The position numbers and the translations under genes are program-made. Below, piece after piece: positions 1-10,062 of a stretch of DNA of 64,000 nt (positions are counted from its first letter, which is position 1; each line of letters opens with the position of its first letter). A model generated the notes under the pieces. It had not been told where the DNA came from, made no database searches, and was given only the letters and a program-made list of their open reading frames with translations. Source of the stretch: Pseudomonas sp. RIT288 (GTDB taxonomy: Bacteria; Pseudomonadota; Gammaproteobacteria; Pseudomonadales; Pseudomonadaceae); NCBI RefSeq assembly GCF_000631985.1, contig NZ_JFYN01000012.1, positions 248,001 to 312,000 of the forward strand, in the 5' to 3' direction.

Positions 1-75
1 GGATTCGGATATCTGATGGGCCATTCAGCGATGAGTCGATTCGGCATTGTGTTCAACGACCAAGGAATCAAGGTG

Positions 76-840
76 ATGAAACGTCTGGTGTTATTGATGG
101 TTTTGAGCGGGCTGCCCTTTGCCCTGCAGGCCGGCCCGCAGATCAATGTCGGGACGGTCTACGACTACCTCGACGGTGACAAGAGCACGTACCTGAAACG
201 GGTATTCAACAGCGGCGACAGCACCGCATTCGTCAAGGTCAACATCCTCGAAATCCTCTACGACGCCGACGGCACCTCGCGGGAAATCGAGGTCAGGAGC
301 CAGGCTGACATGAGCAGTCGAGACGGCCTGATGGCCAGCCCCGCGCGGCTGATCGTGCCGGCCAACGGCATGCAGGGTACGCGTCTGTTGATGATGGGCG
401 AGCGTGACCAGGAACGCTATTTTCGCGTGCGGTTCATTCCGGTGGTCCCGGAAAAGGAAGACGAATTCGCCGTGTCCGCCGAGGAGCGTGAGCAATACAA
501 AAACACCTTGTCGGCCGGGGTCAACGTCATGACCGGTTTCGGTACGGTGTTCTTTGTGCGCCCGAAAGACAGGCGTTTCGACAGCGTGATCGAAGAGACT
601 CCGGCGACGTATCGAGTGCGCAATAACGGCAACACCGTGGTGCTGATCGACGAGTTTCGCAATTGTGCGCTGAAAGACGAAACCGCCTGCCAGCCAACCA
701 CCAAACACCACATCCGCGCTGGCAACAGTTTCGAGTTCGACAAGCAGGCCGGACGTGAATACCGCTTCAATCTGGTGGAAGGCGACAGCAAGAAGTCCCT
801 GCGCGTAGCCGGCCTCTCATCACGGGGTGACCTGAGATGA
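76..840 (+). CDS. CS1-type fimbrial periplasmic chaperone
   Basis: Periplasmic chaperone of the alpha (CS1/CFA-I type) chaperone-usher class, which would hold pilin subunits for delivery to an outer-membrane usher. The protein from ATG 76 is 254 residues and opens with a clear signal peptide (MKRLVLLMVLSGLPFALQA, cleavage near residue 19-21). Upstream in-frame starts would put extra residues in front of the signal peptide, and AAGG-type bases precede ATG 76, so 76 is preferred. The body has immunoglobulin-like beta-strand patterning (for example STAFVKVNILEI and RVRFIPVVPE), as in PapD/CooB-like chaperones. The stop overlaps the start of the next gene by ATGA, so the two are translationally coupled. 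The usher and adhesin are not in view and probably lie upstream of base 1. Class is fairly sure; the exact pilus system is not. Confidence 0.7.
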   Translation: MKRLVLLMVLSGLPFALQAGPQINVGTVYDYLDGDKSTYLKRVFNSGDSTAFVKVNILEILYDADGTSREIEVRSQADMSSRDGLMASPARLIVPANGMQGTRLLMMGERDQERYFRVRFIPVVPEKEDEFAVSAEEREQYKNTLSAGVNVMTGFGTVFFVRPKDRRFDSVIEETPATYRVRNNGNTVVLIDEFRNCALKDETACQPTTKHHIRAGNSFEFDKQAGREYRFNLVEGDSKKSLRVAGLSSRGDLR

Positions 841-1328
841 TCAAGCCATCGTTGATGACTCTGTGCGCGGGCGTTCTGACCCTGTTCAGCGCAGAATCGT
901 TTGCGGCACGCGAAGAGCACCGGTTCGAGGTGTCGGTGGATATTCCGACGCTGGGTTTTTATGTGATACCGGCCGAAACGGACTGGATTCATCGTGCGCA
1001 GATCCTGCCGTGGAATATCAGCACCAAGAGCCTCGGCGGATTGCGCAAACACTTCGACCTCAGGCACGACACCAGTGCCATCGAGGCTCGCCTGGAGAAC
1101 GTAGCGTTTCTGTCCAATGGTCGCGAGGAGCAGAACATTTATCTGCGCGTCAGCTTCGCCGATACCGTGCTGACTCACGAGACGCCACGTCAGGTGGTTT
1201 CTGCGGAGCAGGCCAGGGCCGGCGGGCGTTACGCGCTGGAGATCCAGCCGATCACGCCCGCCGGCGGCTACAAACCGGGGAATTACTATGGCAACGTGCA
1301 CCTGATCTTCAATGCGGCGGCGCCCTGA
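837..1328 (+). CDS. CS1-type fimbrial subunit-like protein
   Basis: 163-residue secreted protein with a signal peptide of about 23 residues ending ...AESFAA. The mature part starts EEHRFEVSVDIPT and ends with PGNYYGNVHLIF, which matches the layout of CS1/CFA-I pilins: an N-terminal donor strand near residues 25-35 and a conserved G-N-Y-x-G-x-V C-terminal strand. It is translationally coupled to the chaperone gene before it (4-base overlap) and is the last gene of the operon. It could be a major or a minor pilin; its place at the operon end and the absence of a second subunit here leave that open. It is followed by a 48-base gap and a convergent gene, with only a weak 7-bp hairpin (about 1340-1361) between them. 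Confidence 0.65.
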   Translation: MIKPSLMTLCAGVLTLFSAESFAAREEHRFEVSVDIPTLGFYVIPAETDWIHRAQILPWNISTKSLGGLRKHFDLRHDTSAIEARLENVAFLSNGREEQNIYLRVSFADTVLTHETPRQVVSAEQARAGGRYALEIQPITPAGGYKPGNYYGNVHLIFNAAAP

Positions 1329-1376
1329 GATTGCCCGGCCTGCCCGATGTGCAACGGGCAGACCGGCGCGCCGTTA

Positions 1377-4300
1377 TCAAAGACCGGCGCGGGTCAGGGC
1401 TTCACGGGTCAGGCGACGCGCGAGCTCTTTTTCGTCATCCGCCAGATCGACCAGCAGCCGGTCGAACAGCGTGTCGCTGATCGGTTCCTCATTGAACACC
1501 ACGGTTGCCGGCGCCGGCAGATCGTTCATCAACGTCTTGAGCTGTTCGCGCAAGGCTGCGCGTTCCTCGGCCACGGTCGATTGCACCCACTGGTGCTGGA
1601 TTTCGCGCAGCGATTCAAGGGCTTCGTAGCGGTGCTGGAACAGACGCTTGTTGCTTTCCAGGCGCACGGGATAGCGCTCGCTCAGGTACTCTTTCCAGAA
1701 GTCGAGCTCAAGCATCTGGTTGACCAGACCATCGCCTTCACTCAGCGCCAGTACCGTGTCGCAGGCCTGATCGATCATCGCGTCAGTGACGCCGGACACC
1801 GGCCGGTACAGCATGCCCTCGGACTGCCAGGGCAAGCCGAGACGTTTGGCCAGGCCGGTCTGGTAGGCCAGATAAACCTCCACGTCGTCGGGATTGCCGC
1901 CCCGGCTGGCAACATCGGCCCGGGCGATTTCGTTGACCTGCTCCAGGCGCGCTGCGCCTTTGGCCAGCGTCACCAGCTTCAGTTCCAGTTCCTTCGGCTC
2001 GACCGAATAGGCATGCGCCTCGTAGGCCAGGACGTTCACCCCCATGTGGTTGAACAGCTGCGCACCGGCATCGGCGCAATCCACCGGCGCCACCACCATG
2101 GTGAACAGTTTTTCGCGCAAGCGACTGTCGACGTGCACGGCATCGAGCATGCGCCAGACGCGTTGCATCAACTGCTCGCGCGCCGTTCCACCCGCACGGA
2201 AATCGGCAAACTCACGCACGCTGAGTAACGTCGCCATGAACGGTTCGGCCATGGGATCTTCCACCAGCTCTGTCCACGGTGTTTCGCGATCAACGCCCCA
2301 GCCCGGTACGTCGGCCCAGTAGTCGGCGCCATAGTTGGAGATGATCGAGGTGCCTGGGATGGCGACCGGCATGATCGGCTCCGGTGGCAGTGCCATCGAA
2401 CGGCGGCTGTCCTGGTAGCGCAACTGGTTGAGGTCTGACAGGGCGGCGACGTCCAGACGCGTGCGCGCCACCAGCCATTGCCCATCGGAACCGCTCGGCA
2501 CGTCGGGGATAACCGTCAGCGGGTTGCCGCGCAGATCGAGCAGCAAACCGCGTGGCCGTGGCTTGGCCAGAATGCCGTCCGGCCAGGTGGTCAGGCCGGT
2601 GTTCTTCAGCGCCACCACCTTGAGGCGCGGCATGCGTGACAGATCGGGCGACAGCCCCAGCGGGTTGTCGTCCATTCTCAGCACTTCGAGGTAGGTCAGG
2701 TTGCCTAGCCGTTCGACGGCGGCGCGGTCCAGCACAATGTGGTTGTTGTTCAGACGCAGACGTTCGAGGCGGGGCATCGTGATCCCGACGCGTTCCGGCA
2801 AGCGCGTCAGCTCGCAGTATTTGGCACTCAGCTCGACCACGTTCGGAAAATCCTTGAGCAGGCCGTTGGCGTCGGGGGAAAACCGCGCGTTGTCGAGATT
2901 GAGCAGCGTGACCTTGTCGAGAAACTTCTTCAGCGGCGGACGTTTCGCCCACCAGGTTTCCAGATCCGTGGAGAGCAGTTCCCGCGACAGGTCCAGCGCA
3001 TAGGCCGATGGGTCGGCGCGGTTGCCCAGGTGCGCGTTCTTGCGTTCGAAGCAGTTCAGCAGACTTTCGTAGATATGCAGCCCGCCACCGTCACGGAATC
3101 CCTGACTGCCCGGCCCCCAGGTCTGCGGTTGCTGATAGCGCCAGCGATGGACGATGACCCGCAGTTCATCGAGTTCATCTTCATGTGCCTCGATGGCCTT
3201 GAGCGGCTCGCCGCGTTCGGTCAAGGCATTGGCAAACGCTTCGACCTCGCTCGGGCTGAAATGCGGATGCAGATCCTGGATGCGTTGCTCCAGCGTGGCG
3301 GCATTGCGGCTCAGGCCCGGGCCGCGCACCAGAAACAGGGTGTTGTATTCAGCGATCGGGCGGATCGGCGGACTGGCGAGTAGAGTGCGCCGCTCGCTGG
3401 GGGCCTGGGTTCTGGCGATGATCCACTGCTTGAACGGTTCGATGTCGTCGGTTCGATACCCCAGGGCACTGCGGCCATCGTGATTGATCGCCTGCAGGAT
3501 TGCCTCGTACAGGCCACTGGCGGGGTGGATCGGCAGGTTCGCGCCATCGCGCACTTGATAGCGATCGGCAGCGACCCGCACCAGCACCCGGATGCGCTCG
3601 GCGATCGCCGCACCGGCCTCGCAACGCAACTCGCCGTCGAACGTGCCTTCACGGATTTCAATCCGCAGCGCCCCGAAGGTATCGCTGTAATGCCGCAGCG
3701 CGCCGAGTATCAGCCGTTCGCTGTCGATGTTGCTCAGGGCTTCCTGCTGCAGACCCTGGGCGGCGCGCACGGACTGCAATTCAAACTGCACCTCGCGGGC
3801 GGTCGTGCGCAAACGCAAGGGCAAACGGCGTTGCGTCGTGGCTTGCTGCTGTTCCATCGGCCGGGCATGGGTAACCACCCGTTCGGCGAGAACCGGCGTC
3901 AATTGTGGACAATCCACCAGCACCTGGCTGGCCGCCGGCGACAGTGGCGCGTCGGGCTGCACCGGACGCGCCGGGCCGAGTCGATCCAGCATGTCGCTGA
4001 GCAACGGCGGCGGCGGGGTGTTGTCGACATGCATGCGGCGTAGCATGTCCTCGTCGGTACCGCTCAGCAGGCGCATGTGCTCCAGTTGCGCGTCGCTGAA
4101 ACCATCGGTGCGATGACCGATGCGCCGCAGCAGTTTTCGCCCGTCCCACAGACGCGGATTTTCCGTTTCACAGACCCAGGCGCCGTCGGCGTTGTGTGCA
4201 AGCGTCGGCGCGTAGGCCCGGGGACGTCGCGGATGGCGCAGGCGGTGTTTCCCGGAAACCGGATCCTTGCTCACCTCGAAGACGTGTTGATCCAGGCGCA

Positions 4301-6059
4301 GCAGGTGTTTGTCCCCCAGCGTATGAACGCCGTTCGCATCGGGACGGGGCGGGCTCGGCAGTGTCTGTTCCGGCAGGCGATAGGGCGCCAGATCCGGGTG
4401 CCAGAGGCGGGTCTGGCCATCGCCCAACTGCACCGGTTTCAGGCCTTCGACAAACGAGGACAGCTTGACCCGTGCGACACGTCCCAGGCTGGCGCCAGCG
4501 GCGAAGGCGCCGAGCTGGACGATGCTTTGCAGCACGCCGATGGCTTGCTCACCCGCTTCGGCCAAGTGCCCTTCGGCCATGTCGACGATGCCTTCAAAGA
4601 CGCCGTCGAGCAGTTGATACGTGGTGTAGGCCAGCATCAATTCGCCGAGCCCCGGCACCAGCGGGGTGACTACCAGCAGCGCCACGTTGAAGATGTCCGA
4701 GAAGATTTTCCCCAGGTTGTCCCACCAGGCCCAGCGGGCCATGCGGTCGGCATACTCGGTCGAAATGGCGATCTCCCGCGCGTCATTGAAAATCTTGTTG
4801 AGCTTCTGCTGATGGAAGTAAGCCCAGAGACTGCCGGTGTAGCGGGTGTCGCGGTCGTCCTGGATTTTTGTCAGGCGAAAGCGCAGGTCGGGGTGATCCA
4901 CAGGCGTTTCGCGCCAACTGGGCAGGTGGGTTCCCGGCGGTACGGCGTGCCATTTCACGGTGCTCAGGCGGGCGTTCAAGCCTGCAAAAAAATGCCCGCG
5001 CTGCTGATGGTTCACGAACTGGCTGAAAAACCGCTGATAGCTGCCGGAAGCGTCGCGGTCGCGCAGTTGTCGCGTCAGTTCCGCCATGAAGTCCAGTGCC
5101 GAGGGGTATTGTCTGAGCGGGTGCTCCGGGTCATGGGGCACATAGGCAATCACCGGGACCGGGGCATCGGCGGAGTCCACATCAGGGGCGATGAGGGTGA
5201 TACCGGTCAGCGCCGTATCCATCATGGCGAGGTTGTAGTAGTTGATGGCGCGCCCGCGCCAGCGCAGGTTGCGGCGATCATCGAGCATGCCCTGGATGAC
5301 CTCGTAGGCGTCGCGGTCAATGTCCTTTTTCGCCAGGGCCAGTTGGGCACAGACGCTCAATGTACTTTTCTGACTGAAGATGACCCGGTACTGCAAAACC
5401 TGGTGGGCCACACGGTTGCCCGAGCGCAGAAACTCGTGCAGATGCTGCTCGTATCGGGCGCCGATATTCAGCTCGCGGCACAGTGACTTGAACTGCTCGA
5501 TACTCAGTTTGTGCTTGAGCGGCCTGACCGTGAAGTGGCCGTTGGCATCGGGGCGGGTGGTGAACTCCGAGTCCGGGCTGAACGCTTCGTCGCGGGAAAA
5601 ATTATGCAATGCAGCGTCGAGCAGCGAGACGGTCCGGCTGGTGGTTGCACCGACAAAGTCATGGGCCCACCACGCACTGTTGACGGGGGCGTACAGACGC
5701 AACCAGGTGTTTTCGACGTCGTCCTCGACGCCGAAGCGCTGTTGCAGCGCCTGCTGCAATAACGGCCTGGCGAAAGCGTAGACGTCTTGCAGACGGCTCA
5801 AGGCCTTGTCCACTTCGTTTTGTGCTTTCCAGGCATTTTGCATCTGTTGTTGCAGACGCCGATGTTCGGCGTCCGATACCTGTTGATACCAGGCTGGCAG
5901 CTTCAGTCGGTGCAGCTGCAACTCATTGACCCGAGCCGCTGAGCTTGCGCGCAGCCAGGCCGGAATGGCTTTTTCGATCGTCTGATAATGAACACTGACA
6001 TCCGGTGAGACGAGGTGCGCCGTGCGTGGCGGTTGCCCCTGCGGGGAAAGGGTGGGCAT
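1377..6059 (-). CDS. LRR protein with NEL-type E3 ubiquitin ligase domain
   Basis: Giant protein of 1560 residues, likely a secreted effector that ubiquitinates host proteins. ATG 6059 has AAGGA ten bases upstream; an in-frame ATG 69 bases earlier lacks such a site. Regions in order: a long alpha-helical N-terminal toxin-like region (DUF6543-type); a hydrophobic stretch in mid-protein (NVALLVVTPLVPGLGELMLA); leucine-rich repeats at about residues 1053-1190 with repeats such as LERLRLNNN and LEVLRMDDN; and a C-terminal NEL domain with the C-A-D motif at about residue 1328 (APVDCADAGAQLFN), the expected catalytic cysteine. IpaH/SspH/SlrP ligases share this LRR-NEL order but are about 550-800 residues. 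No signal peptide or secretion gene is visible nearby. Ligase activity is inferred from the motif only. Confidence 0.8.
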   Translation of the reverse strand: MPTLSPQGQPPRTAHLVSPDVSVHYQTIEKAIPAWLRASSAARVNELQLHRLKLPAWYQQVSDAEHRRLQQQMQNAWKAQNEVDKALSRLQDVYAFARPLLQQALQQRFGVEDDVENTWLRLYAPVNSAWWAHDFVGATTSRTVSLLDAALHNFSRDEAFSPDSEFTTRPDANGHFTVRPLKHKLSIEQFKSLCRELNIGARYEQHLHEFLRSGNRVAHQVLQYRVIFSQKSTLSVCAQLALAKKDIDRDAYEVIQGMLDDRRNLRWRGRAINYYNLAMMDTALTGITLIAPDVDSADAPVPVIAYVPHDPEHPLRQYPSALDFMAELTRQLRDRDASGSYQRFFSQFVNHQQRGHFFAGLNARLSTVKWHAVPPGTHLPSWRETPVDHPDLRFRLTKIQDDRDTRYTGSLWAYFHQQKLNKIFNDAREIAISTEYADRMARWAWWDNLGKIFSDIFNVALLVVTPLVPGLGELMLAYTTYQLLDGVFEGIVDMAEGHLAEAGEQAIGVLQSIVQLGAFAAGASLGRVARVKLSSFVEGLKPVQLGDGQTRLWHPDLAPYRLPEQTLPSPPRPDANGVHTLGDKHLLRLDQHVFEVSKDPVSGKHRLRHPRRPRAYAPTLAHNADGAWVCETENPRLWDGRKLLRRIGHRTDGFSDAQLEHMRLLSGTDEDMLRRMHVDNTPPPPLLSDMLDRLGPARPVQPDAPLSPAASQVLVDCPQLTPVLAERVVTHARPMEQQQATTQRRLPLRLRTTAREVQFELQSVRAAQGLQQEALSNIDSERLILGALRHYSDTFGALRIEIREGTFDGELRCEAGAAIAERIRVLVRVAADRYQVRDGANLPIHPASGLYEAILQAINHDGRSALGYRTDDIEPFKQWIIARTQAPSERRTLLASPPIRPIAEYNTLFLVRGPGLSRNAATLEQRIQDLHPHFSPSEVEAFANALTERGEPLKAIEAHEDELDELRVIVHRWRYQQPQTWGPGSQGFRDGGGLHIYESLLNCFERKNAHLGNRADPSAYALDLSRELLSTDLETWWAKRPPLKKFLDKVTLLNLDNARFSPDANGLLKDFPNVVELSAKYCELTRLPERVGITMPRLERLRLNNNHIVLDRAAVERLGNLTYLEVLRMDDNPLGLSPDLSRMPRLKVVALKNTGLTTWPDGILAKPRPRGLLLDLRGNPLTVIPDVPSGSDGQWLVARTRLDVAALSDLNQLRYQDSRRSMALPPEPIMPVAIPGTSIISNYGADYWADVPGWGVDRETPWTELVEDPMAEPFMATLLSVREFADFRAGGTAREQLMQRVWRMLDAVHVDSRLREKLFTMVVAPVDCADAGAQLFNHMGVNVLAYEAHAYSVEPKELELKLVTLAKGAARLEQVNEIARADVASRGGNPDDVEVYLAYQTGLAKRLGLPWQSEGMLYRPVSGVTDAMIDQACDTVLALSEGDGLVNQMLELDFWKEYLSERYPVRLESNKRLFQHRYEALESLREIQHQWVQSTVAEERAALREQLKTLMNDLPAPATVVFNEEPISDTLFDRLLVDLADDEKELARRLTREALTRAGL

Positions 6060-6223
6060 TGCTGGATCGTCCTTGATCAAAAATGGAGCGATCAGCCTAG
6101 GCAAGGACAGTGGGTGAAAAAAGCGCAAATACCCGGTTGAAACCGCCGGGGTTGCGCACGGAGCCTTCGAAAAACACGGAGTGAAAAATACACAGTTACC
6201 ACCCCGTCACAGCGCTTTCGTGC

Positions 6224-9200
6224 TTAGCGGGCGGCAGTGACCTCCGGTGCCTGGCACATCGTGTGCGTACCCGGTTGCAGGTACGGCGAGAGGATCGGCG
6301 CCATGCCCTTGAGCACCTGCACCGGCAGCGCCGAGGTGAACTTGAAGTTCTCCGCCGAGCGCCCGGGGACGAATGCGGTGAGCGTGCCGAAGTGGTTGTT
6401 GCCGATGTAGAACACGAATGTCGCGGTACGGTTGATCGACTTCGAACTGAGGATCCGCCCGCCGGAGCCGATGGCTTCGATGCGGTTGTCGCCGGTGCCG
6501 GTCTTGCCGCCCATCACCAGCGGGGTGCCGTCGGCGATTTTGAAACTGCCGGAAACCCGTTTCGCCGTACCCGAGTCCACCACTTGCGAGAGCGCCTCGC
6601 GCATCGCTGTGGCGACCTCCGAAGGCATCACCCGTTTGCCCACATGCGGGTCGTTGGTCAGGCGCGTTTCATAGGGTGTGCCTGCGGCAAAGTGCAGGCT
6701 GTCGATGCGCAGCGTGGGCATGCGCACGCCATCGTTGAGGATGGTGCCGATCAGTTCGGCCAGCGCGGCAGGGCGATCGCCGGAGCTGCCGATGGCGGTG
6801 GCCAGCGACGGCACCAGATGGTCGAACGGATAGCCGACTTTCTGCCAGCGCTGGTGGATTTCCAGGAACGCTTCGATCTCGAGCATGGTGCGGATGCGGC
6901 TGTCACGGGCGCCCTTGTGCTTGCTCTTGAACAGCCAGCTGTAAACCTCCTGACGCTCGAACTGGCTGGCCTTGACCACCTGGCTGAAGGTGGCGTCCGG
7001 GTTGTGCAGCAGGTAGCCCATCAGCCACAGATCCAGCGGGTGCACTTTGGCAATGAAGCCCTGATCCGGCAGATCGTAGGTGCCCGGGCCGTAAGCGTCG
7101 TACAGCCGGATCAGGCGATCGTCGGTGAGTTTTTCAGTGAGCTTGGCGCCTTTGAGGTGCGCGCGCACGAAACTGTTGAAATCTTCCTGACTGGCATCGG
7201 GCAGCAGATAACGGTGCACGGCGGCCATGCGGATCGGGGTCGGGCGCATGCTGTCGAGGAAGGTGTCGAGGCGCGCCTGAGTGTCCTTGTTCTTGTACTT
7301 CTTCCAGAACTTGAGCAGGAACGAAGTCCCTTCGCGATCGGCAAAACTGGCGAGGTATTCCTGACGCCGCGGGTCACGGTCGTCCTTGAGCAACTCGGCG
7401 CTGCTGTTGGGGCCGGAGTAGGTGACGTAGCGCACCACATCGCGCATCAGGCGAATGAATGGCAGGTTGATCGACTCGCGCAGCGCATCGCGCAGGGTCG
7501 GCAGGCGGCCGTTGTCTTCCTTGCGAAAGTTGTGGAACACATGCAGGCCGCCACCGGTGAAAAACGCCTCGCCGGGGCTGGCCGAATACTTGCGGTCGAG
7601 TGCGGCGCCGAGCATTTTCGACAGATCATGGTCCTTGTTCTGGATCAGGTAGTCGATCACCCACTGGCTGAGGCGGTCCTGATCCGGCACTTCGACTTTC
7701 TTCAGTTCCGGCACGCTCATGGCGCCGTACTTGTCGTGCAGTTCAGAGATGATCTGCAGGTAAGTGGTGAGCACGCGCATCTTCGCTGTCGAGCCGAGCT
7801 CCAGTTTGCTGCCTTCATTGATGTCGAACGGCTGGTCGGTGCTGTCGGTCTGCACGCGCACTCGCGAGCCGTCCGGCGTGAGTTCGAACAGGGTGAAGCT
7901 ATAACGCACCTGGGTGGTGCTGGTCGGGGTGAGCAGGCGTTCGCCGATCAAACCGATCTGCCCGGCAAACGTGGGGTCGGCGAGTTTTTTCAGGTAGTCG
8001 GTGGTCTGGGTCTGCAATTCGCTCTGCAAGGTGCTGGTGGCCGACAGGTCGAGGCGATCGAGGTCATACAGCGGACGGTTGAGCATACTCGCCAGACGGC
8101 TGCGGGCGACGCTGATGCCTTTGTTGGTTTCGATCGGTTGAATGGTCGGCTGGGTCTGCCAGTCGCGGTAAGTGACCTTGCTCGCCAGTGCGGCATCGGC
8201 CAGCGCGCCGTCGATTACGCCGTTCTGCTTGAGCAGGCGCAAGTGGCTGTCGGTGAGGTTGGCGAGTTCTTCACGGCCCTTGTTCAGGTAATGCGAAGGG
8301 CGACGCTGGGCGATCATCAGCGAGAGCATTTCGCGCAGGGCCAGACCTTTGTCGGCCATGGTTTTCGGATCGGTGGCCGGGCTGTTCAGCTGTGCATTGG
8401 CCTGGTTGAAATCGCTGCCGTACCAGACCCGCAAACCTTCGGCCATGCCATGTACTTCGCCATGCCCCGGCACGGCGGAGAGGGGCACGCTGTTGAGGTA
8501 GTCGCGGATGATGTTCTGCCGCGCGCCGAGGGTTTCCGGCCCGGGCTGATAGGCGCGCACGCTGGCGGAAATCATCTGACGGATCTTCTCGGCGCCGGAC
8601 ACCGTCAGGCCATCGGGTGAGTGCCGGTACTTCTCCAGTTGCGTCGCCAGGGTGCTGCCCCCCGCCGATTGCCCCGGCAGGCTCAGCAACTTCGCCACCT
8701 GCGACCAGGCGGCCATGCCGAAGCGCGGCCAGTCCACCGCCGGGTTGGCCAGCGGTTGTTTGGGGTCGAGCAGAAAACGGTTTTCGATGAACAGCAGACT
8801 GCTGACCACTACCGGTGGAATCGCCGCGAAACTCGAATACAGCTGCTGCGGGTACTTGTACTGATACAACGGCGCAGCGCGGCAATCGGTAATCGACAGC
8901 CCGGCCTGGATCTTTTCCGAATAGGGCACGAACAGGCCTTTGTCGGTGTAGCTCAGCAGCGCGGGTGAAAACCGGGATTGCTCGGTGATCACATAATTGC
9001 GCTTGAGCAGACGCGGCAGGAATTCATCGAGGGCGCTGTAGCCCAGACGCAGATCGAACGGCCCGTTGCCCGGATAGCGGATCGCTTCGCTGGGGCCGGG
9101 CTCCAGCTGATATTTGAGCGAGGCGGCGTACTGGCTCAGCTCCCGGGACTGGAAACGCGAGGTGCGCATCTCCTTGCTCGCGGCCAGACCCACCACGATG

Positions 9201-9352
9201 GCAATAATCAGCAGCAATAACCAGAACGCCTTCCAGCCATGCCGGTTGCGGCGTTTTTTGGGGGGGACAGGCGCTTCATCCACACGTTCAGTCGGAACCA
9301 CGGCTTTACTCGAATCGGTTTGCCACAAAGCGCCCATAGTCGATTGATCCAT
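6224..9352 (-). CDS. Class A penicillin-binding-protein-like transglycosylase/transpeptidase
   Basis: 1042-residue inner-membrane protein with one N-terminal membrane segment (about residues 38-58, WKAFWLLLLIIAIVVGLAA) after a basic cytoplasmic tail. The glycosyltransferase-51 region shows IENRFLLD and GGSTLATQLEK, corresponding to the EDxxFxxH and GGSTxTQQ motifs of bifunctional PBPs. The transpeptidase region shows all three active-site motifs: S-T-A-K (GSTAKMRVL), S-I-N (RESINLPF) and K-T-G (GGKTGTGDN). It would polymerise and cross-link peptidoglycan. The usual glutamine of GGSTxTQQ is partly changed (TLATQ), and the protein is longer than typical PBP1 proteins, so it is a divergent relative and may be specialised. 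Stand-alone gene; no coupled neighbour. Confidence 0.8.
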   Translation of the reverse strand: MDQSTMGALWQTDSSKAVVPTERVDEAPVPPKKRRNRHGWKAFWLLLLIIAIVVGLAASKEMRTSRFQSRELSQYAASLKYQLEPGPSEAIRYPGNGPFDLRLGYSALDEFLPRLLKRNYVITEQSRFSPALLSYTDKGLFVPYSEKIQAGLSITDCRAAPLYQYKYPQQLYSSFAAIPPVVVSSLLFIENRFLLDPKQPLANPAVDWPRFGMAAWSQVAKLLSLPGQSAGGSTLATQLEKYRHSPDGLTVSGAEKIRQMISASVRAYQPGPETLGARQNIIRDYLNSVPLSAVPGHGEVHGMAEGLRVWYGSDFNQANAQLNSPATDPKTMADKGLALREMLSLMIAQRRPSHYLNKGREELANLTDSHLRLLKQNGVIDGALADAALASKVTYRDWQTQPTIQPIETNKGISVARSRLASMLNRPLYDLDRLDLSATSTLQSELQTQTTDYLKKLADPTFAGQIGLIGERLLTPTSTTQVRYSFTLFELTPDGSRVRVQTDSTDQPFDINEGSKLELGSTAKMRVLTTYLQIISELHDKYGAMSVPELKKVEVPDQDRLSQWVIDYLIQNKDHDLSKMLGAALDRKYSASPGEAFFTGGGLHVFHNFRKEDNGRLPTLRDALRESINLPFIRLMRDVVRYVTYSGPNSSAELLKDDRDPRRQEYLASFADREGTSFLLKFWKKYKNKDTQARLDTFLDSMRPTPIRMAAVHRYLLPDASQEDFNSFVRAHLKGAKLTEKLTDDRLIRLYDAYGPGTYDLPDQGFIAKVHPLDLWLMGYLLHNPDATFSQVVKASQFERQEVYSWLFKSKHKGARDSRIRTMLEIEAFLEIHQRWQKVGYPFDHLVPSLATAIGSSGDRPAALAELIGTILNDGVRMPTLRIDSLHFAAGTPYETRLTNDPHVGKRVMPSEVATAMREALSQVVDSGTAKRVSGSFKIADGTPLVMGGKTGTGDNRIEAIGSGGRILSSKSINRTATFVFYIGNNHFGTLTAFVPGRSAENFKFTSALPVQVLKGMAPILSPYLQPGTHTMCQAPEVTAAR

Positions 9353-9455
9353 TCACGCAGATTGATCGGACTTGACTGAAGCTTAGACGGTGGTTGGTGA
9401 TGGGGGAAAAAAAGTGCGGGGTTTGAGTGGGGTGGTTTCTGAAGAAAACTGCACC

Positions 9456-9588
9456 TGTGGCGAGGGAGCTTGCTCCCGCTGGACTGCGCAGCAGTCCCAA
9501 TCCCTGTAGTCGCAATTTGTCTGAAACACCGCCTGCGCGGGTATTACGACGGCTCCGCCGCCGAGCGGGAGCAAGCTCCCTCGCCACA
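9456..9588. repeat. REPIN, family A (GTGGCGAGGGAGC type)
   Basis: Two inverted copies of a REP palindrome (TGTGGCGAGGGAGCTTGCTC on the left, its reverse complement on the right) enclose about 80 bases that themselves contain a GC-rich inverted pair. This is the downstream REPIN of the RAYT gene at 9604-10062. The same element recurs at 10175, 16222 and 50616. Confidence 0.9.
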
Positions 9589-9603
9589 GGGAGAGTGGGA
9601 GGT

Positions 9604-10062
9604 TTAGAGCCAGCAGGCGTCCCAAAGCGGGTAGTCGCCAATCCGCTCCACCAATCCTGCCCGTAGCGGATTGGCGATGATGTATCGGGCGAAGGGTTTC
9701 AAGTCTTCGCCATCACGGATGGCGCGGTCGTGGTAGCCGGTTTGCCAAAACGCGCCTTTTCGGTTCAGGGCGCGATTAATCGACAATGTGCTGCGGGACT
9801 TCACCGCTTGCATCAGGCCTTCCATGTGCATTGCTTCCAGCTGGACCAACCAGTGGAGGTGATCAGGCATCACCACCCAGGCGATCGAGTCGACCCATCG
9901 CTGATCATGAGCTCGCCTGAGCTCCGCTACCAATAAACGGCCTACCTGCCAATCGCTGAATATCCTGCGGCGCTGATACACCACTGCAGTTATCAGATAG
10001 GCACGTCCCGATTCCGAATAGCGCCCTCGGCGTAGCCTGTGTGAATGTAGATGTTTACGCAT
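9604..10062 (-). CDS. REP-associated tyrosine transposase (RAYT)
   Basis: 152-residue single-domain protein of the Y1/HUH (IS200-like) superfamily that is associated with REP palindromes. Visible motifs are the metal-binding H-x-H in MPDHLHWL (about residues 65-72), the catalytic tyrosine region WQTGYHDRAIR, and the family signature ARYIIANPLRAGLV near the C-terminus. ATG 10062 has AAGGA nine bases upstream. A REPIN of the same family lies on each side (9456-9588 and 10175-10307), the arrangement expected for a RAYT that moves or maintains these repeats. RAYTs are usually single-copy and vertically inherited rather than selfish. All key motifs seem intact. Confidence 0.9.
   Translation of the reverse strand: MRKHLHSHRLRRGRYSESGRAYLITAVVYQRRRIFSDWQVGRLLVAELRRAHDQRWVDSIAWVVMPDHLHWLVQLEAMHMEGLMQAVKSRSTLSINRALNRKGAFWQTGYHDRAIRDGEDLKPFARYIIANPLRAGLVERIGDYPLWDACWL

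Noticed and set aside
6263..8620. Open frame of 785 codons antisense to the penicillin-binding-protein-like gene
   Set aside because: Shadow of a gene with all its catalytic motifs; composition is not protein-like.
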